DNA of 64,000 bases from positions 1-64,000 of the forward strand of contig NZ_JAEA01000006.1 in the NCBI RefSeq assembly GCF_000518665.1, given 5' to 3'. Within the stretch, counting starts at the first letter, position 1. The number at the start of each line of letters is the position of its first letter. Source of the DNA: Microvirga flocculans ATCC BAA-817 (GTDB lineage Bacteria > Pseudomonadota > Alphaproteobacteria > Rhizobiales > Beijerinckiaceae). The notes under the pieces were generated by a model. That model saw nothing but the letters and a program-made list of their open reading frames with translations, was not told the origin of the DNA and did not search any database. A program made the translations under genes and the position numbers. Positions 27,427 through 36,640 of the stretch are shown one piece after another.

Positions 27427-28581
27427 ATGACAGGGCGTCACCTTCTCCTCGGGCGTATGGCGGCAAGCGCCGTCTTCTTCGGCAACGGCTTCGGCATCGG
27501 AACCTGGGCGGCCCAGCTTCCCCGGTTCAAGGCATCGCTCGACCTCTCCGACGGACAGCTCAGCCTCGGGCTCCTGGCTTTCTCTCTCGGGGCCGTGGCG
27601 CTCATGCCGGCGATCGGCTGGGCGGTCGCCGTGCTCGGCAGCCGGACGACGACCAATGCCGCCGCTCTGTGCTTTGCCCTGGCCCTGCTCCTTCCGGGCC
27701 TTGCCCCGAACCTCAGCCTTTTCGTCGCCGCCGCGCTGCTGGCGGGGGCCTGCAACGGCACCCTGGACATCGCGATGAACACCAACGCCACCGTGGTGGA
27801 AAAGGCCTGGGGTTCGGCGATCATGTCGTCCTTTCACGCCTTCTTCAGCCTCGGCGGGCTGGCGGGGGCGGGTGTGTCGGGCCTTCTCATCGCCCTCGAT
27901 GTGGGCATCGTCCCGACCCTGCTGATCTCCTGCCTGGGCATGGCCCTCCTCTTTCTCTCGGCCGCCTTCGGAACGCTGGAGGAGACGGACAGGAACACGG
28001 AAGGGCACGGTTTCGCCTGGCCGCGGGGACCCGTGATCCTGCTCGCCGTGCTCGCCATGTTCTGCTTCATGGTCGAGGGCGCCATGGTGGACTGGACGGC
28101 GATCTACCTCCGGACCGTCGCCGGTGCGAGCCTGGAGGCCGCCGTCGCGGGCTTCGCCGCCTTTTCGCTCACGATGACCGCCTGCCGGTTCATGGGCGAC
28201 TTCGCCGTTCGGCGTCTTGGCCGCGTCAGGACCTTGCAGCTCGGCGGGCTGCTCTCCGCCCTCGGCTTGGCTCTCTCCATGATCCTGCCGCAGCCCCTGC
28301 CCGCCTCCCTCGGCTTCGCCCTCGTCGGAATCGGCTTGGCCAATGCGGTGCCGGTCCTGTTCAGCACGGCCGGCCAGATGCAGGGGATCGCCCCCAGCGT
28401 GGGCGTGGCCATGGTCGCCACCCTCGGCTATGGCGGGCTCCTTCTCGGCCCGCCCCTGATCGGCTTCGGCGGGGAGCTGTTCAGCCTGCGGGCCATGCTC
28501 GGCCTGCTGATCGTCTTCGCCTGCGTCATCATCATTATGTCGCAGCAGGCTCTGCGGCGCTCTTCTGTTCAGTTTTCCTGA
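27427..28581 (+). CDS. MFS transporter, YbjJ-like
   Basis: A 384-residue inner-membrane major facilitator with 12 hydrophobic segments. The start FGNGFGIGTWAAQLPRFKASL and the middle NGTLDIAMNTNATVVEK are typical of the YbjJ/fucose-type group whose substrate is unknown. The start at 27427 has AGGAAGG five bases upstream; a longer frame from 27358 lacks this. It follows hisI on the same strand by 84 bp. Confidence 0.85.
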   Translation: MTGRHLLLGRMAASAVFFGNGFGIGTWAAQLPRFKASLDLSDGQLSLGLLAFSLGAVALMPAIGWAVAVLGSRTTTNAAALCFALALLLPGLAPNLSLFVAAALLAGACNGTLDIAMNTNATVVEKAWGSAIMSSFHAFFSLGGLAGAGVSGLLIALDVGIVPTLLISCLGMALLFLSAAFGTLEETDRNTEGHGFAWPRGPVILLAVLAMFCFMVEGAMVDWTAIYLRTVAGASLEAAVAGFAAFSLTMTACRFMGDFAVRRLGRVRTLQLGGLLSALGLALSMILPQPLPASLGFALVGIGLANAVPVLFSTAGQMQGIAPSVGVAMVATLGYGGLLLGPPLIGFGGELFSLRAMLGLLIVFACVIIIMSQQALRRSSVQFS

Positions 28582-28723
28582 AGGCGTCCTACTTCAAACT
28601 TGAGGGCGCTCTTCATGCCGTTTTCACGGGAAGCTGGCATGAAGGGTCTGGAAGCCCTGGAGACGATCTATGTTGTGGGACGGGATTGCCCGGCGCAGCG
28701 CTGGTTCAGGAGACGGAGGAGAC

Positions 28724-29680
28724 GTGGCGGCGACGAGGCCCCCTGTCGAGCGGGACCCTCGGGCGAAGACCCGGATCGGCTTGGCCCTGGGCGGCGGCGC
28801 GGCCCGCGGCTGGTCCCATATCGGCGTTCTCCGGGCCCTCGATGAGGCCGGAATCGTTCCGGACGTGATCGCCGGCTGCTCCATCGGGGCCGTCGTCGGC
28901 GGCTGCTATGCGGCCGGCAAGCTCGACGAGCTGGAAACCTTCGCCCTGTCCCTGACCAAGCGGCGGGTCATGGGACTGCTCGATTTCCATTTCAGCGGGG
29001 CCGGCCTCATTGCCGGCGGGCGACTGCAGCGCCTGCTCGACCAGGATCTGACGGACCGCCGCGTGGAAACGCTGCCCGTCAAGTTCTGCACCATCGCCAC
29101 CGAGCTTGTGAGCGGCCATGAGATCTGGCTGACCCGGGGCCCGCTCGTCCAGGCCATGCGGGCGTCCTATGCCCTTCCCGGGGTGTTCGATCCGGTCATG
29201 ATCGGCGGGCGCTGGCTCATGGACGGGGCCCTGGTCAATCCGATCCCGATCACCGCCGCCCGCGCCCTGGGCGCGGATGTGGTGATCTGCGTGAACCTCA
29301 ACGGCGAGGTGCGCGTGCGCGGAACCGTCATCCAGTCCTACGACGCGGAGACGAGCGACGAGCAGGAGATCGAGGAGGCCATCGAGGAAGCTCCCCGCCG
29401 GTGGGGCATCTTCTCAGGCTCGAAGGCGGACAAGCCGCGCAAGCCGAATGCGCCGGGCATCGCCACGGTCATGGTCGATGCCTTCAACATCACCCAGGAC
29501 CGCATCGCCCGCTCCAGGCTCGCGGGCGATCCCCCGGACATCATGATTGCGCCGAAGCTCGCCAAGATGGGGCTGTTCGAGTTCCACAGGGCCCAGGAAT
29601 GCATCGCCCTGGGCCGGCAGGCCACGGAACGCGCCCTGCCGGATATTCTGGAGCTGCTGCAGGAATCGCAGGCCCGCTGA
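28724..29680 (+). CDS. Patatin-like phospholipase
   Basis: A 318-residue patatin/RssA-type lipid hydrolase. The oxyanion loop GGGAARG is at residues 23-29, nucleophile Ser in GCSIG (51-55) and catalytic Asp in MDGALVNP near residue 167. GTG at 28724 is the likely start because GGAGGAGAC sits directly upstream; a longer frame from 28670 has no such site. There is no signal peptide, so it acts in the cytoplasm or at the membrane face. The stop codon abuts the convergent CBS gene. Confidence 0.88.
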   Translation: MAATRPPVERDPRAKTRIGLALGGGAARGWSHIGVLRALDEAGIVPDVIAGCSIGAVVGGCYAAGKLDELETFALSLTKRRVMGLLDFHFSGAGLIAGGRLQRLLDQDLTDRRVETLPVKFCTIATELVSGHEIWLTRGPLVQAMRASYALPGVFDPVMIGGRWLMDGALVNPIPITAARALGADVVICVNLNGEVRVRGTVIQSYDAETSDEQEIEEAIEEAPRRWGIFSGSKADKPRKPNAPGIATVMVDAFNITQDRIARSRLAGDPPDIMIAPKLAKMGLFEFHRAQECIALGRQATERALPDILELLQESQAR

Positions 29681-30112
29681 TCAGGCCGTCGCGATATATT
29701 CCTTGATCGCCTGCGCCTCGGCCTCGACCTCTTCGAGGCGCAGCTTCACCACGTCTCCGATGGAGACGATGCCTGCGAGACGGCCGCCCTCGACCACGGG
29801 CAAATGCCGGAACTTCTGCTGCGTCATCAGCTCCATCACGTCATGGATCGAGGTGTGGCCGGTGCAGGTCGTCACCTTCTCGGTCATGAAACGCGAGACG
29901 GGCTCGTCGAGGGCGCCCGCGCCATGCGTGGCGACGGCGCGCACGATGTCACGCTCGGAAATGATCCCAGCTATGGGCTTACGGCCGTCCATGATGAGAA
30001 GGGCTCCTATCCTGCGCTCGGAAAGAATCCTGGCCGCTTCGCTGAGCGTCCTTTCAGGTTCGATGGTCGCGACGTCGCGGCCCTTGAGCGAAAGAATGCG
30101 ATTGACGTTCAT
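29681..30112 (-). CDS. Two-CBS-domain protein
   Basis: A 143-residue protein made almost wholly of two CBS domains: MNVNRILSLKGRDVATIEP starts the first, DEPVSRFMTEKVTTC the second. It should bind adenosyl nucleotides; stand-alone CBS pairs of this size regulate partner enzymes or buffer nucleotides. The GGAGGG site before ATG 30112 is strong. It is convergent with the patatin gene, with stop codons adjacent. Confidence 0.88.
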   Translation of the reverse strand: MNVNRILSLKGRDVATIEPERTLSEAARILSERRIGALLIMDGRKPIAGIISERDIVRAVATHGAGALDEPVSRFMTEKVTTCTGHTSIHDVMELMTQQKFRHLPVVEGGRLAGIVSIGDVVKLRLEEVEAEAQAIKEYIATA

Positions 30113-30369
30113 CGTTTCCCTCCCATAGCGCGGATGGCGAAGGACCGTCAGCCTCTTCATCCGCCGGAGCGCCGGTCCCGGATGCCGGCCGCATGGCCGG
30201 TTCGGTTCCGTCCAACGCTCTCTTCCTTCAACTAGCGCATCGTTGGGCGCAGAAAACCGGACCGGCTTTTGCCATTCGGTGCGCGGGGCCGGCACGGGTC
30301 CTCACCTGACGACCGTGAGCGCGAGCCCTTGTGCCGATGTCACGATGATCGGGGGAAACCATGTCGGTT

Positions 30370-31185
30370 TCAAGCCGAGATGCGCTTTTGTCGGGCCGGA
30401 AGCGGATCGAGGAAGGGAAAGAGGATGAGCCCGGCGAGAAAGCCTCCGATATGCGCTTCCCAGGCGATGCTCGCATCGGTGAGGCCGAGAGGCTGCACGA
30501 AGGCGAAGACGTAGTTCGCGGCGAACCAGATTCCGAGGAAAATCAGGACCTGGCGGTTGCGGATCATGTCGCCGAGGCGCTCGCGCGGCCGCTCGTGCGG
30601 CTGCGCCACCCGCCCCTCCCAATGCCAGGAGGCCGGCGCGAACGTGAACCAGGAGGCGGCGGCCATCAGGCCGGACACGGCGCCCGATGCGCCGATCATC
30701 GGCAGAACCTGGAGCGGGTTCATGAAGGCGTAGAGGATCGCCCCGGCGATGGCGGAAACCGACGACAGAAGGAAGAACCTTCCCGCGCCGCACCGGCGGA
30801 CGATCGGCGTTCCGAAGGCGGCGAGCCAGACGCCGTTGATGAGCACATGCGCCCAGGAGCCGTGCAGGAACGCATAGGTCAGCGCCGTCCAGGGACGTCC
30901 CTCCCCGTCGGCGAGGACATATTGCGCCAGGGCCATCAGCGGCGTGATGGTGTCCTGCGGCACGCCCTCGCTTAAATAGCGCATCACCTCTTCAGTCTGG
31001 ACGCCGCCGAAGGCGACCGACCAGCGGGCCGGAATGACCGCCCAGTAGAAGATCAGGGTGAAGTCGGTTTCCTCGGAGAGCAGCAGGCGGACCGCGTGAA
31101 TGCCGATCAGCGCCAAGAGCGACAGGGTGATGGCAGTCGGCAGATTGAGAATCGGCTCACGGGGGCGGGGCGGATGCGTGGACAT
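30370..31185 (-). CDS. Rhomboid-family intramembrane serine protease
   Basis: A 271-residue membrane protein with about six hydrophobic helices. Catalytic motif GASGAVSG (Ser near residue 165) and the His in AHIGGFLAG (about 245) are both present, and the first luminal loop has FLHGSWAHVLIN. It should cleave transmembrane substrates in the inner membrane. The 257 bp to the CBS gene downstream contain no feature I recognise. Confidence 0.9.
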   Translation of the reverse strand: MSTHPPRPREPILNLPTAITLSLLALIGIHAVRLLLSEETDFTLIFYWAVIPARWSVAFGGVQTEEVMRYLSEGVPQDTITPLMALAQYVLADGEGRPWTALTYAFLHGSWAHVLINGVWLAAFGTPIVRRCGAGRFFLLSSVSAIAGAILYAFMNPLQVLPMIGASGAVSGLMAAASWFTFAPASWHWEGRVAQPHERPRERLGDMIRNRQVLIFLGIWFAANYVFAFVQPLGLTDASIAWEAHIGGFLAGLILFPFLDPLPARQKRISA

Positions 31186-31369
31186 GAACTGCTTTTGTCT
31201 GGACGGCCGACCCGAATCCCAGGGCCGGCAATGGCGGGACCTCCGATGACCTAACCCCTCTTTGGACGCGCCGTCGAGAAAAACCGGCGCCCCGGCAACG
31301 GCCAAGCTTGTCTTAGAGGAATTCTGTCCTTCTTCTGACCCTCTGCTTCATTTTTCTGTTAACCATAAT

Positions 31370-31394
31370 GGAACCGCGAAGAGCGCGACGCGTT
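31370..31394 (+). promoter_or_regulatory. EcfG-type general stress promoter
   Basis: GGAAC at 31370-31374 and CGTT at 31391-31394 are separated by 16 bp, the pattern recognised by the alphaproteobacterial sigma factor EcfG. It is 82 bp upstream of the transglutaminase-like protease gene on the same strand. Confidence 0.6.
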
Positions 31395-31475
31395 AACTCA
31401 CCTTTTACTTTCCGCTTGAGCCTTCAATGCAACCATGTCAGTTTGGTTAAAAGAACGTTAACCGGCTGGTGGGGC

Positions 31476-32150
31476 ATGCGAAAGGATTGTTTCAAGAGCG
31501 GCCTTTTCTGTGGCGGAAATGAGAAGCCGGGAACGCTCCTCAAAGCCGCTCTTCTGGGATTGTCCCTCCTCTTTTCCGGCGCAGCCGTCCAGGCTCAAAC
31601 CGTCGCGGCCCTGCCCGTTTCCAGCACTCCCATCGCGAGCATAGGCGCCGCGAAGCCCCTGCTGGGCTGGGCGCAGTTCTGCGAGGAATACCGGTCCGAA
31701 TGCACCGTGGACGTGACGGAGCCCGACAGGATCGAGCTCACCCCTCAAGCCTGGAACACCATCGTCTCGGTCAATCAGGAAGTGAATGCGAACGTCAAGG
31801 CCGTGACGGACGCCGACCATTGGGGCGTGGTCGACATCTGGAGCTTTCCCGATGACGGGCGCGGCGATTGCGAGGATTACCAACTCCTCAAGCGGCGGCT
31901 TCTCGCGGAGGCCGGCCTTCCCCGCCGCGCCATGCGCATGACGGTCGTGATCGACGAGCTCGGCGAGGGCCATGCGGTGCTGATGCTCCGCACGAACCGA
32001 GGCGACCTCGTCCTCGACAACAAGACCTCCGCCATCCTTCCCTGGCAGCGCACGGGTTATGTCTACATCAAGCGCGAAAGCCAGGACACGATCGGCTGGG
32101 TGTCGCTCGGCGGAATCGCCGCATCGCCGACCACCACCGCCAATCCTTAA
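31476..32150 (+). CDS. Transglutaminase-like cysteine protease (BTLCP)
   Basis: A 224-residue exported protein of the BTLCP family (COG3672). After a signal peptide ending QAQ, the catalytic Cys lies in DCEDYQLLKRRLL (about residues 131-143), with His in EGHAVLMLRT and Asp in LVLDN. Family members in other bacteria process surface proteins (LapG-like). Start at 31476. An EcfG-type promoter upstream suggests stress control, and a hairpin follows. Confidence 0.88.
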   Translation: MRKDCFKSGLFCGGNEKPGTLLKAALLGLSLLFSGAAVQAQTVAALPVSSTPIASIGAAKPLLGWAQFCEEYRSECTVDVTEPDRIELTPQAWNTIVSVNQEVNANVKAVTDADHWGVVDIWSFPDDGRGDCEDYQLLKRRLLAEAGLPRRAMRMTVVIDELGEGHAVLMLRTNRGDLVLDNKTSAILPWQRTGYVYIKRESQDTIGWVSLGGIAASPTTTANP

Positions 32151-32156
32151 AAACGA

Positions 32157-32177
32157 AACCGGCGCACGACGCCGGTT
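32157..32177. terminator. Hairpin between convergent genes at 32.15 kb
   Basis: Eight-base stem AACCGGCG/CGCCGGTT with a CACGA loop just beyond the protease stop codon. The T-tract is weak, so termination is only moderately supported. Confidence 0.5.
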
Positions 32178-32212
32178 CACGCCTCCCATCGATGTCAGAA
32201 ACCTGAAGCGGA

Positions 32213-32743
32213 TCAGTCGATCCGCTTTAATTTTTGCGCAAAGCGCTTCCAGTTCGCCACGTAGTTCCTGGCCGACCAGCGGAGCCGCTCGATCGATTCC
32301 GCATCGAGCACCCGGATGGCCTTCGCCGGCGCGCCGACGATGAGCGAATTGTCGGGAAAGGCCTTGCCCTCGGTGACCAGCGCATTGGCGCCCACCAAGC
32401 AGTTCGCGCCGATGCGCGCATGGTTCAGAACGGTGGCGCCCATGCCGATCAGGGAATTCTCCCCGATGGTGCAGCCGTGCAGGATGGCCTTGTGGCCGAT
32501 GGTGCAGCCTGCGCCGACGGTCAGGGGAGCGCCCATATCCGTATGGAGCAGCGCCCCTTCCTGAATGTTCGTGGCCTCGCCGATATCGATCAGCTCGTTG
32601 TCGCCCCGCAGCACGGCTCCGAACCAGACGCCCACATCCCGTCCCAGCTTCACCTTGCCGATCACATGGGCATCGGGAGCGATCCAGAAGCGGTCGGGTT
32701 CGGGAAGGATCGGGGCGGCGTCGTCGAGGCTGTAGATCGGCAT
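32213..32743 (-). CDS. Gamma-carbonic-anhydrase-like hexapeptide-repeat protein
   Basis: A 176-residue left-handed beta-helix protein. Hexapeptide repeats run through residues about 15-140, with metal-binding His candidates in LLHTD, IGHKAILHGC. The family includes active gamma-carbonic anhydrases and inactive relatives; sequence does not settle which. The start at 32743 follows family length (MPIYSLDDAAP). It is in a minus-strand group with the DUF3126 gene and cysE. Confidence 0.88.
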   Translation of the reverse strand: MPIYSLDDAAPILPEPDRFWIAPDAHVIGKVKLGRDVGVWFGAVLRGDNELIDIGEATNIQEGALLHTDMGAPLTVGAGCTIGHKAILHGCTIGENSLIGMGATVLNHARIGANCLVGANALVTEGKAFPDNSLIVGAPAKAIRVLDAESIERLRWSARNYVANWKRFAQKLKRID

Positions 32744-32802
32744 CGCGTCTCCAGAACGAAAAAGCAGCAGAACCTGTCTCAAGTTCTGCTGCGAAAAGGC
32801 GC

Positions 32803-33015
32803 CTAATCCTCGAGATCCGTATCGAGAATGGCCATGGTGAAGTTGAAGGAGCGGTCCCCGTCCTCGTCGTCGACAAAGAGAACGCCGACGAATTCCTCAC
32901 CGATGTAAACTTCCGCCGAGTCGGTCTTCTTCGGCCGGCCGACAACCCGGATCGAGTGGTTTGCGAAGGTCTGGCGCAGATAGCGCTCGACTTTAGCCAT
33001 CTCGGTCTTGTCCAC
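32803..33015 (-). CDS. DUF3126 family protein
   Basis: A 70-residue alphaproteobacterial protein of unknown function. The start is a GTG at 33015 (reading V-DKTEMAKVERYL) because the family aligns from there and AAAGGA sits eight bases upstream; the longer reading is not supported. The acidic stretch GVLFVDDEDGDRSFNFTMAI is the conserved core. It lies between the gamma-carbonic-anhydrase-like gene and cysE on the same strand. Confidence 0.9.
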   Translation of the reverse strand: MDKTEMAKVERYLRQTFANHSIRVVGRPKKTDSAEVYIGEEFVGVLFVDDEDGDRSFNFTMAILDTDLED

Positions 33016-33106
33016 TAGAGGTCCTTTCTTGATGTCACGGATGCTGCAATTGCCATGTCCGGCAAACGCGAGCAAGCGGAGTTAGGTCCTCGGCGGGCCC
33101 CTTCCC

Positions 33107-33943
33107 TCAGTTTCCATCCGTGTCGGAGAAACGATGATCCATGGCGCGTGCAGGCTCGTCGCATCCCGCCGTACCGACAACCTTCGCCGGAACGCCCGCC
33201 ACCGTGGCGTTATGGGGAACGGGCTTGAGCACCACGGAACCGGCCGCGATCCTGGCGCAATGACCGACCTCGATATTGCCGAGAATCTTGGCTCCGGCGC
33301 CAATGAGCACGCCATGGCGGATCTTGGGGTGCCGGTCTCCCCGCTCCTTCCCGGTGCCGCCCAGCGTCACGTCCTGGAGCATCGACACGTTGTCCTCGAT
33401 GACGGCGGTCGCGCCGACCACGAGGCCCGTGGCGTGGTCGAGGAAGATGCCCCGCCCGATCCGGGCCGCCGGGTGAATGTCGGTCTGGAAGGTTTCCGAG
33501 GAGCGGCTCTGTAGATAGAGGGCGAAATCCTGCCGTCCGCGCGTCCAGAGCCAGTGGGCCAGCCGGTGCGTCTGAAGGGCGTGGAATCCCTTGAAGTAGA
33601 GAACGGGCTCGATCGCCCGGGTGACGACGGGATCGCGGTCGAGGACGGCGCTGATGTCGGCACGGAAAGCGGCGCCGATGCTCCTGTCGTCCTCGACGGC
33701 TTCCAGGAAGATCTGCTCGATGATGTCGGCCGGCACCGCGGCATGGCCCAGGCGCGAGGCCACCCGGTGGATCACCGCGGCTTCGAGGGTCGGCTGGTGC
33801 AGGATGGCGCTGAGCACGAACCCGGCCATGGCCGGCTCGGCCTGCACGACGGCCTCGGCCTCGGCGCGCAGGCGGGCCCAGATGGGATCGACCTTGCCGG
33901 CCAGGGAATCCGGGGCTCCCGGCTTCAGGCGCGTTTGTGTCAT
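33107..33943 (-). CDS. cysE: Serine O-acetyltransferase
   Basis: First step of cysteine biosynthesis from serine, using acetyl-CoA. The 278-residue protein has the N-terminal helical domain (residues 15-140) and the left-handed beta-helix with DIHPAARIGRGIFLDHATG, VSMLQDVTLGGTGKERGDRHPKI and GAGAKILGNI. Start at 33943 has AGGAG six bases upstream. It is divergent from the enoyl-CoA hydratase gene at 34023. Confidence 0.96.
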   Translation of the reverse strand: MTQTRLKPGAPDSLAGKVDPIWARLRAEAEAVVQAEPAMAGFVLSAILHQPTLEAAVIHRVASRLGHAAVPADIIEQIFLEAVEDDRSIGAAFRADISAVLDRDPVVTRAIEPVLYFKGFHALQTHRLAHWLWTRGRQDFALYLQSRSSETFQTDIHPAARIGRGIFLDHATGLVVGATAVIEDNVSMLQDVTLGGTGKERGDRHPKIRHGVLIGAGAKILGNIEVGHCARIAAGSVVLKPVPHNATVAGVPAKVVGTAGCDEPARAMDHRFSDTDGN

Positions 33944-34022
33944 GATACTCTCCTGCCGGCTTCGCAATCGCCTTGGGCATAGATAAGAAGCCTGGGGCCC
34001 TTACCACAGATCCAGGCAAGCC

Positions 34023-34823
34023 ATGACCTACTCTTTTTCTCCGGCGACGTCCAAGCTCGTGCTCTCTCTCGACGACGGCATCGTGACCCTGACCGTCGAT
34101 AACCTGCCGAAGCGCAACGCCGTGGACCTGGAGATGTGGAGGGCCTTTCCCGCGATCATGGAGGCCCTCGGCCGGGACTCCAGGGTCCGCGCGGTAATCC
34201 TGAGAGGAGCGGGCCATGAAACCTTCGTCTCCGGCGCGGACATCGCGGAGTTCGAGACCGTGCGCGCCGATGCCGAGGGCGGCCGGCGTTACGAAGCAGC
34301 CAACGAGGCGGCCTTCTGGGCCGTGGCCCATTGCCCCAAGCCCGTCATCGCCATGATTCGGGGCTTCTGCCTCGGTGCCGGTTTCGGCCTCGCCCTCTCC
34401 TGCGATCTGCGGGTGGCGTCGGAGAACGCGGTGTTCGGCATCCCCGCCGCCCGGCTCGGGGTCGGCTATCCGCCAGGCGCCATGAAGCTCGTGACCGCGA
34501 CCGTGGGCGCGGCCGCCGCCAAGGATCTCTTCTTCACCGCCAGGCGGCTCGACGCCCAGGAGGCCCAGCGTCTCGGGGTTTTGCAGCGCCTCGTCCCCGA
34601 CGACCGTCTCGAGGCGACAACCGTGGCGCTGGCCCGGTCCATCGCGGCGAACGCTCCCCTCACCATCCGGGCCGCGAAGGCCGCCATCGACGCAGCGGTC
34701 GGCATCGCGCATCCGGATGTGGATCCGGTCGCCCTCGCCGATCGGTGCTTCGACAGCGCGGATGCGGTGGAAGGACGCACGGCCTTCCTGCAGAAACGTC
34801 AGCCCGTGTTCACCGGGCGATGA
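34023..34823 (+). CDS. Enoyl-CoA hydratase/isomerase
   Basis: A 266-residue crotonase-fold enzyme. The oxyanion-hole segment VSGADIAEFE and GFCLGAGFGLALSCDLRVASE are clear; one of the catalytic Glu positions reads AARLGVGYPPG instead of the usual acidic residue, so the exact reaction is uncertain. It is divergent from cysE and nearly overlaps the convergent methyltransferase gene. Confidence 0.88.
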   Translation: MTYSFSPATSKLVLSLDDGIVTLTVDNLPKRNAVDLEMWRAFPAIMEALGRDSRVRAVILRGAGHETFVSGADIAEFETVRADAEGGRRYEAANEAAFWAVAHCPKPVIAMIRGFCLGAGFGLALSCDLRVASENAVFGIPAARLGVGYPPGAMKLVTATVGAAAAKDLFFTARRLDAQEAQRLGVLQRLVPDDRLEATTVALARSIAANAPLTIRAAKAAIDAAVGIAHPDVDPVALADRCFDSADAVEGRTAFLQKRQPVFTGR

Positions 34824-34826
34824 CCC

Positions 34827-35318
34827 TCACCCTTCCCGGCAATACACGTAATAGCGGCCTTCCGGCACGCCGGTCTTGGCCGAGATATCCCGACAGGACG
34901 GCATGTTGAACGGACGATCCCCGATAAGAAGCCCGCCCGGTTGAAGCGGCCTCTCCAGCAGGGGGGAGAGCCGCCGGGCAATCTGGCGGTTCGCCTCATC
35001 GTCGCCCGTGCCGATATCCACATGGATCAGCGCCGCCGTGCCCTGACCGAACCGCGCGGTGAAGGCCGGCAGGGTCTCGAAGACGTCGCCCACGAGCAGA
35101 TATCCGTCCGGAGGATAGCAATCGGGATGGGCGGCCGGGGACCGCTCGAAAACGTAGATCGACCGGCCGGGCATCAGGTCGCGGAGATGATCGTAGGTGC
35201 GACCGTTACCCAGTCCGACTTCGAGAACGAGGCCGGTGGGCGCCATATGCCGCGCCGCCCAGTTCAGCAGGTCTCGCTGGGCCGTCAATCGTCGGATTGC
35301 GCTGTCGAGCCTGGTCAT
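34827..35318 (-). CDS. Class I SAM-dependent methyltransferase, small
   Basis: A 163-residue protein with a GxGxG-like nucleotide loop (VLEVGLGNGRTYDHLRDL) and a downstream acidic position (IYVFERSP) of the class I fold. Its short form fits the bacterial group Methyltransf_17. The later motif LIHVDIGTGDDEANRQIA is typical of that group. Substrate unknown. It follows the alpha/beta hydrolase gene on the same strand by 55 bp. Confidence 0.8.
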   Translation of the reverse strand: MTRLDSAIRRLTAQRDLLNWAARHMAPTGLVLEVGLGNGRTYDHLRDLMPGRSIYVFERSPAAHPDCYPPDGYLLVGDVFETLPAFTARFGQGTAALIHVDIGTGDDEANRQIARRLSPLLERPLQPGGLLIGDRPFNMPSCRDISAKTGVPEGRYYVYCREG

Positions 35319-35373
35319 GGCTCCCTCCCCTTACGGAATTGGGAGGGGCGGCGACGAAATCAACGGCCCCGCT

Positions 35374-36138
35374 TCATGGCCTCTGGGCTAGGAAGTCGAG
35401 AACGCCCTGCTTGTGCACCTTGTCGCCGACTGCGAGGTTGTGGTCGCGTCCCGGAATGTCGAGCGCGGTCGCGTTGGGAATGAGCCTGGCGAGTTCGGGA
35501 CCCGAGCCCGACACATCGTCGTTGGTGCCGACGGAGATCAGGGTCGGCAGCCTGATCGTGGCGACCTCCTCCCGCGTCAGCACCTGCCGCGAGCCGCGGA
35601 TGCAGGCGGCCAGCGCCTTGAGATCGCTGCCGGTCTGCTCAGCGAAGGCGCGGAACATGCGCTGCATGGGATCCGTGAGGTCGTCGAGGGAGCGCGCCTC
35701 CATGGCATCGGCGATTCCCAGCGGCAGGCCCACGCCTTCGACCAGATGAATCCCCAAGCCTCCCAGCAGCATGGAGCGCATCCGCTCCGGCGCGGTGAGC
35801 GCCATATGTGCCGTGATCCGCGCCCCCATGGAATAGCCCATGACATCGGCCCGCGCGATTCCGAGATGGTCGAGCAGCCGGAGCCCGTCCTCCGCCATGC
35901 GGTAGGAATTGTAGGCCTCAGGGTCGTAGAGCTTTTCGCTCTCCCCGTGCCCGCGATTGTCGAAGGCGACGACCCGGTATCCGGCGCGCGTCAGGGTCTT
36001 GACCCAGAGCGTATTGACCCAGTTCACGGCGTGGTTGGAGGCAAATCCGTGGATGAGAAGGATCGGGTCGCCCTGACCCTCGTGGGGCGGCACGTCGATA
36101 TAGGCGATGCTCACGCCGTTGGAATTGAAGTAGCGCAT
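35374..36138 (-). CDS. Alpha/beta-hydrolase
   Basis: A 254-residue alpha/beta-fold hydrolase. The oxyanion motif LLIHGFASNHAVNW, nucleophile in GYSMGARI, an acid near residue 205 and His in GRDHNLAV complete the triad. No signal peptide, so it is cytoplasmic. Substrate unknown; the closest architecture is that of ester or lactone hydrolases. Confidence 0.87.
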   Translation of the reverse strand: MRYFNSNGVSIAYIDVPPHEGQGDPILLIHGFASNHAVNWVNTLWVKTLTRAGYRVVAFDNRGHGESEKLYDPEAYNSYRMAEDGLRLLDHLGIARADVMGYSMGARITAHMALTAPERMRSMLLGGLGIHLVEGVGLPLGIADAMEARSLDDLTDPMQRMFRAFAEQTGSDLKALAACIRGSRQVLTREEVATIRLPTLISVGTNDDVSGSGPELARLIPNATALDIPGRDHNLAVGDKVHKQGVLDFLAQRP

Positions 36139-36225
36139 GGAACCGGGAATGCTCGATAAGGCTGGGAACGGGCTCTACCTAAGCGCCCCTCCGGCGAGAT
36201 GCAATCGCATGCGAATTTTGCTCTG

Positions 36226-36317
36226 GAGCCGATTTCACGGACAGGGAACGGCTCTCGTCTTTGCCATGCCGCTTTTTTAACGGCGAACCGGATCCACTTC
36301 GCCGAAAAATGCTCTAG
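36226..36317. repeat. Dispersed 92-bp extragenic repeat, copy A
   Basis: About 85 percent identical by eye to 40945-41038 in the same orientation. It contains an inverted pair GGCGAA/TTCGCC around CCGGATCCAC and ends in GCTCTAG. It lies between the alpha/beta-hydrolase gene and the zinc-finger gene. Confidence 0.75.
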
Positions 36318-36376
36318 GCGCATGGCTCTTCGGCCATTATGGTGCGCGCAAATTTCACGGCTTCAGAGCGACGGCA

Positions 36377-36640
36377 ATGGCTGACAAAGGCACCCCCCAC
36401 TTCCACAACGATCCGGGCGTTCCCGTCATTCACGTGGGCTCGAAGGAGTTCATGTGCATCGGGGCGACGCCGCCCCTCGATCACCCCCATATCTTCATCG
36501 ACATGGGCTCCGATACCGAGACGGTCTGCTCCTATTGCTCGACCCTCTTCAAGTACGATCCCTCCCTGAAAGCCGACGAGGCTCGCCCCGCCGAATGCGT
36601 GTGGGAGCCCGACTTCGCGACAGATCCCTCCTCGCGCTAA
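36377..36640 (+). CDS. Zinc-finger zf-CHCC (NDUFS6-like) protein
   Basis: An 87-residue protein with His in HFHNDPG and Cys27, and the pair ETVCSYCSTLFKYD holding further zinc ligands. It matches the zf-CHCC family found in Rhizobiales and in a complex I accessory subunit. A free-standing role is not established. The next gene starts at the base after its stop codon. Confidence 0.88.
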   Translation: MADKGTPHFHNDPGVPVIHVGSKEFMCIGATPPLDHPHIFIDMGSDTETVCSYCSTLFKYDPSLKADEARPAECVWEPDFATDPSSR

